DNA of 64,000 nucleotides from Parasponia andersonii (lineage: Eukaryota; Streptophyta; Magnoliopsida; Rosales; Cannabaceae), in the NCBI GenBank assembly GCA_002914805.1, contig JXTB01000513.1, forward strand, positions 29,265 through 93,264. Direction: 5' to 3'. Below, piece after piece: positions 59,401 through 64,000 of this stretch. The position numbers and the translations under genes are program-made. The notes under the pieces are model-generated. The model was not told where the DNA came from and did no database searches. It saw only the letters and a list, made by a program, of their open reading frames with translations. Every line of letters begins with the position of its first letter. Within the stretch, counting starts at the first letter, position 1.

Positions 59401-61043
59401 TATTGAGAATATGCCCTAGAAAGTAGTTTCTTTGTTTTGGTATTTTAAACAATATTTATTGAATTTAAGTGTTATCTATTTATCATCAATAATTTCTATA
59501 TTATGTCTCAATTATATACAAGTGATGTTTATATTTTCTATTATGTAAACGTCTAAAAGTTTCCATAATTAATAATGACTAATAAATAATTATTCATGTG
59601 AAGTGTTTACATGTGGGAGACTATATTCTTTATTTCATTATGTCTAAATAAAGATTTCACATTCTACAAATAAAGATGTAGTGTTATCTATTTCAGTTTA
59701 ATTGATGAAGTCTTCAATCATCAAAGTATCTGACTTCGGATAGAAACACTAGTGCGTTATAAACAAGTTATAAGTGCATTAAACTAGACCAAATGAAAAT
59801 AAAATTAAATATTAAGTGTCATAACTCAATATTCTATCTTTTATTAATCTAGTGCTATTACAAGATTACCTTAATCCTAGTGATTATCAGACTTGTTTTA
59901 TTGAATTTTATCTTTTTGACTTACAAAATGACTAGTTCCGATTATATAATTCGAACTCTAATATCTTGGAAGATAAGATTTGTGAATTGACGAGAATGCC
60001 TTTCATAATTTGGATACCATGCATATAATGTCACTTTGAGTTTTTTCAAGTACTTAGACAATAAAAACTAGGTGCCAAGTATTTAATTTGTGAATTTGAC
60101 TATATTTGTATGGGTAGTCACAAACATAATAGTCAACTATTATCCATTAGATTAAAAAGAGCAACTCAAAAGTAAATATGTAGGAGGAGTAATACAATAA
60201 TTTCACCTCAATAATACGATATTACATTGCGGTTATATCTACTGGTATAGTATATACTAAATGAATTTAAGTTAATTAAAGTGTAAATTAGCTTCATAGA
60301 AATTATATGATATTTAGTGTAAGAGTGCAATATTGGGCCTATAGTGGAGTACCCCAATATTAATAAAAAAGATCCAATCATAATTAAGAGTTAATTATGA
60401 CTATGGGTAGTTAACCAATCGGAGCTTAAACTACGTGGATACATAAGGTCTCCTGTCTAACTCACACATAACCCAATACTAATTGAATGTTCAGTTGAGT
60501 CCAATAGGTTTTACACTGCTATAATACTTAAGAAAAAAGTTTTCTTAAGTCTAGTCAATAGTACTACATGTCACCTGTAGCATAGTAACTAGGCTTCATG
60601 TGTGACACAGAAAAAAAAAAAAAAAAAAAAGAAAGAGAGTGAGAGAGCTGAGCCACTGCAGGATAAATCTCAAGCTCGTTCATAGCTACTGAGGGAGAGA
60701 TACTTATAGTCATAGATGTGTAATCATGGAGAAGAAGAGCGTCTTTAGCATTGTCTGTTCATTTCTCATTGGAAATCAAGAAGGTGCCACATACACCAGA
60801 TCATTCAACGTGTTCAGAGAATAGACAGGAGGGCTCAATGGTTTTGAAGTTCTTCTACGTTTTATCTAAACTAAGATCTATGAATTAATTTATGTTAAAA
60901 TAACATTTCTATATTTTGTTTTGTAAAGTTTCGAGAAAAATTTTAAAATATCAATTCCGATGCATTCTTAATTTATTTACAAAACTACGAAAATCATTTC
61001 TCGTAAAATCATTTTTCGATATTATTTTTTGGAATTTCTAGCA
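59401..61043 (+). repeat. Angela-like copia LTR (about 1.64 kb)
   Basis: Starts TATTGAGAATATGCCCTAGA, close to the known Angela/BARE LTR start (TGTTGRAAATATGCCCTAGA) with TG changed to TA. It ends TTTCTAGCA at 61043 and is followed by a decayed tRNA-Met primer site. The length of about 1.6 kb fits the Angela lineage. A C/T- and GA-rich stretch with an A20 run (60612-60630) may mark the transcription start or polyadenylation area. No paired 3' LTR lies in the window. Confidence 0.65.
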
Positions 61044-61044
61044 A

Positions 61045-61058
61045 TTGGCATTTAGAGT
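61045..61058 (+). other. Decayed copia primer-binding site
   Basis: TTGGCATTTAGAGT lies two bases after the LTR end. Aligned to TTGGTATCAGAGC it needs one inserted base and two transitions. It supports a 5' LTR on the plus strand. Confidence 0.5.
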
Positions 61059-61361
61059 AAACATTTTTGATGATCTAGCATATCTTGTTCATGTTAATTC
61101 TTTAAGTATTTATTGATCTTTGAATTCCTTGATAATCTCTATGGTTATGTTTGGTCTTATTTATATTTATGAGTATACTCAATTATGTATGATTATTGAT
61201 TGATTTAATGAGTTTATATGATAATCCATTAGATGTTACTATAAGTTAATGATCATGTATTTTTCATTTTTGATTATAATTTTAGCATAATCTTGATTTC
61301 TATGTGTTTATGTTTTATTTCTTGATAAAACTATAAATAGAAAGCCGTTATATCTTTAGCC
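61059..61361 (+). other. Leader of the Angela-like element
   Basis: AT-rich, non-coding, ending ATAGAAAGCCGTTATATCTT. No Gag frame follows it; the GC-rich patch at 61362 sits where Gag would be expected. Confidence 0.4.
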
Positions 61362-61616
61362 ACATGGGAGTAGGCTTGCATACTGGCCGTTCAGGTGGCA
61401 CCCAATGTGATAGTCATGTGGATGTTGCCCCCACTTCTTCTGTGGCCACACATCTGTTTGTCATGCCTGATAGCAGCGTAGGCACTTCGAGAGCACGTTG
61501 GTGCACAGGATTAGTCCTATGCATGGCCGTGCAGTGCCTCGAGGCCATTGTCTTCCCGATGGATCTTGTTCCGTCCCACTCTGGCATTTCGATTGGCATC
61601 CCAATACTGTTTAGAT
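61362..61616. other. GC-rich island in AT-rich DNA, unidentified
   Basis: About 255 bases with abrupt borders, the GC-richest stretch in the last 8 kb. It is open in one frame on the plus strand (61364-61618) and has an overlapping open frame on the minus strand, so neither is good evidence for a protein. Repeated TGGCC/GGCCA words (for example ACTGGCCGTTCAGGTGGCAC) are scattered through it. No known domain. Confidence 0.45.
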
Positions 61617-63299
61617 AATTTCATATTTTAAATTTCCATATTTGAATTTCAAATTAGAGATAGTTTAGGAAATTTGAATTAGTTACCTTATCTTATTTTT
61701 AAAATTCAAATTTAGTAACTAATCTGGTAGGATAAGATTCTATAAGAAAATCCTATATTCTCTAATTTTGAAATTTAAATACTTGAATTTAAATTAAGGA
61801 TAAGATCAATTATTTATCAAAAGATTGAAATTAAGGATAAGATGCTTAGTTTAAGAAAATATTTAATTTAAGAGTAAGATTCTCAATTTAAATAAATTTA
61901 AATTAAGGATAAGATCATTTTATTTAAGAAAATTTAAATGTGATGAGGGTCACATATATAATTAAATTCGATTTCAAATTTAAATACAGATAAGATCCCA
62001 CTATTTAAGGAAATCAGATCCTATTAATTATCATTATTGGATAATGACTATTTAAATTAAATAAGAGATAATTAATTTAAATAAATAGGAGATTATTAAG
62101 TAGATATCATGTGATAGTAATTAAACTTTTAAAATTCAAATATTTAGTTAAATATTTTCTAAACTTTTTATGTGATAATTATTTGTTATTTTAAATTTAA
62201 ATTTAAATTTAAAGATATTCTAGGAGATTTAAATAGTTAAATATTCTATTATTTAATTTGAAACTTATGAAGAATTTAAATTAAAATTAGACAGAATATC
62301 ATATCTTTCTAAATCTATCTGAATTTGATTTTAAAATTGGTACTTTAGTAATATTAAAATAGATAGTTCAAAATTATGAGATAATTTCATATTTGACTAA
62401 ATTAGAACTTTCTATTTATTTTTCGTATTTTAAGTCTAGAGATAATCTTGGAGATTTCATAAGATTAAATTTTTAAAAAAATTATCTATATTAATTAACC
62501 AATAATTAATTTATGATTTGGAATTCATATGTTAAATTTAAATCTTAAGATAATATAAGAGATTTAATAAGATTAAGTTTTCAAAAGATTAACTATATTA
62601 ATTATTTAATAATTAATTTAAAGATTTGAAATTCATTTAAATCTAGAAATAATCTAACAGATTTAATGTAATTAAATATTTAGATAATTAATATTAATTA
62701 TATGATAATTAATTTGAGATTTGAAATTTAAAAGTTAAATTCAAATCAACAGATATTTGTAGAGATTTAATTTGATTAAATCATCTATATATCTAATTTA
62801 AATCTTTTAAAGATTTATTAGTTAATATCTATCTTATCTAATTTAAATCTTGTAAAGATTTATTAGTTAATATCTATCTTATCCAATTTAAATTTAAATA
62901 GAAAATTTATATTTATATTTTAATGAGATTAAATAGTAGTTTAAAATTATGAAATAATTTCAAATTAAAAATTCAATCAACGGGAGATATGTTAGTTATA
63001 AGATAATTGAATTTATAATTCAAAATTTAAATTCAAAAGTTGAATTCAAATTTTGAAATATTCAAGGAGATTTAATTTAGATTAAATCTTTTAATTAAAT
63101 AAAGTAGATTTTGTGGAAATCTTAATTATTCAAACTTGAATGTTATCTCTCACAGTTATTATTTAATAATATCTTTTGTGAAAAGATTGTTCAATTATTA
63201 AATAACAAAAAATGCTATGATGATTGATAATCATTAACTTTTCTATTTTATTAAATAATAATACTAATAAGGAATGAATATAATACATGCAAGAAAACT
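61617..63299. other. Extremely AT-rich, word-repetitive stretch
   Basis: Built largely from AAATTTAAAT-, GATAAGAT- and GAGATTTAA-type words recurring at irregular spacing, with a 45-bp tandem copy listed separately. No gene on either strand. Confidence 0.5.
62793..62882. repeat. 45-bp tandem duplication
   Basis: CTAATTTAAATCTT(T/G)TAAAG starts at 62793 and 62838 and continues ATTTATTAGTTAATATCTAT in both copies. Confidence 0.85.
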
Positions 63300-63670
63300 A
63301 TGGAATTTAGGTTTTAAAGTTTTCCATAAAAATAATTTTGATAACCATAGAACATGCATATATCATATACAGGATCATGAATAACATAAATTAAATCTAA
63401 ATGCATAAACTTTAGAGATGAGATTAAAGTTTACCTCTAATAGCATGCTCCTCCTTGATTTCCTTGTTGATGGTGATTAAATCTCCAATCCTAAATTTTC
63501 TTGTCTATGCTCTTTCTCTTGGTTGATAAAGCGAATGGGCACCAAGTTGAATATTTCGTTAGAGAATGATCAAGAACATCTTCTTGATCCTTTGAAATAC
63601 CGAGACATAAGATGAGACTATGAGGTTGTAGGAAATTTTTTCTTCCTCTCTTTTTTAGCCTTTGCCAAAT

Positions 63671-63701
<31 letters not shown>

Positions 63702-64000
63702 TTCATGTGTAGCACTGTATGTGTTACTGTATAGTTTTTTTTTCCTCATATATCTTATATATATGGGACCAAAAACTGCTAATTCTAGTCCAACTAGGTT
63801 TGGGTTTATTCTCTAATTTGGGCTTTAGATGTATTTTTATAAATATGTTAGAACTCATGTAATTTATTTATAAAATACTAACTTTTGTGTAGAATCATTA
63901 TTTTATACTATTTTATGAAACTAATTTCACAAATACCACCAACCAACTAATGAGCTTAATTGAGTTAGACAAGGGGCCTAATGGATCTAAATAATCTAAG
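63300..64000 (-). repeat. Candidate antisense copia-type LTR, runs off the window
   Basis: Read on the minus strand it has the order expected of a copia LTR: an AT-rich part, a TATATATAAG promoter-like stretch near 63750, a GA-rich leader with (GA)n (63671-63694), then AAGGAGGAGCATGCTATTAG followed by AGGTAAACTTTAATC near 63430. No LTR end or paired copy is visible, so this is inference from layout. Confidence 0.35.
63671..63694. repeat. (TC)12 microsatellite
   Basis: A clean TC dinucleotide run within the LTR-like segment. Confidence 0.95.

Overview
This is a stretch of nuclear DNA from a flowering plant, most likely a eudicot; I cannot name the species. The intergenic DNA is very AT-rich and full of homopolymers and (AT)n runs. 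The mobile elements (Tekay-, Tat- and Angela-like LTR elements, hAT, MITEs) are plant types. The two genes that look intact belong to land-plant developmental families. A 40-base run of N shows this is a draft assembly.

Layout. Positions 1-12007 are a nest of dead LTR retrotransposons. A Ty3/gypsy Tekay-like gag-pol fragment (+) is fused at about 3879/3880 to an inverted, 3'-truncated Tat-like element (-). The 842-bp LTR of the Tat-like element abuts the interior of the 5' LTR of a non-autonomous copia element that has gag only (7455-12007). Positions 12008-17683 are AT-rich intergenic DNA with short tandem duplications and the presumed 5' region of the main gene. Positions 17684-18859 hold an intact single-exon ASYMMETRIC LEAVES1/PHANTASTICA-type MYB gene. 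Positions 18860-37143 hold MITEs, a tRNA-like SINE remnant, and a two-exon Myb/SANT-like pseudogene (27999-28937, -). Positions 37144-37464 hold a DVL/ROTUNDIFOLIA-like small-peptide gene (49 codons) with a TATA box. Positions 38886-47039 hold nested foldback elements, a complete but dead hAT transposon (42418-46068) and a hAT-like MITE. Positions 47048-64000 hold a 2.3-kb solo LTR with matching flanks, an unidentified decayed reading frame (56118-56690), an Angela-like copia LTR with a decayed primer-binding site, and an LTR-like antisense segment at the end.

Function. Only two protein genes look alive, the AS1-type MYB repressor and the DVL/RTFL peptide. Both families act in leaf and organ shape, but they lie about 18.5 kb apart with their own promoters, and nothing in the sequence shows they work together. 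Almost everything else is transposon debris. The disabling changes in it are mostly C->T or G->A transitions, which fits long-term cytosine methylation and deamination. I found no convincing undescribed system. The points most worth checking are a four-codon upstream ORF whose stop overlaps the AS1 start codon, the unidentified frame at 56118-56690, and the possible pairing of the Myb/SANT pseudogene with GGGCCCGTTTG-type termini.
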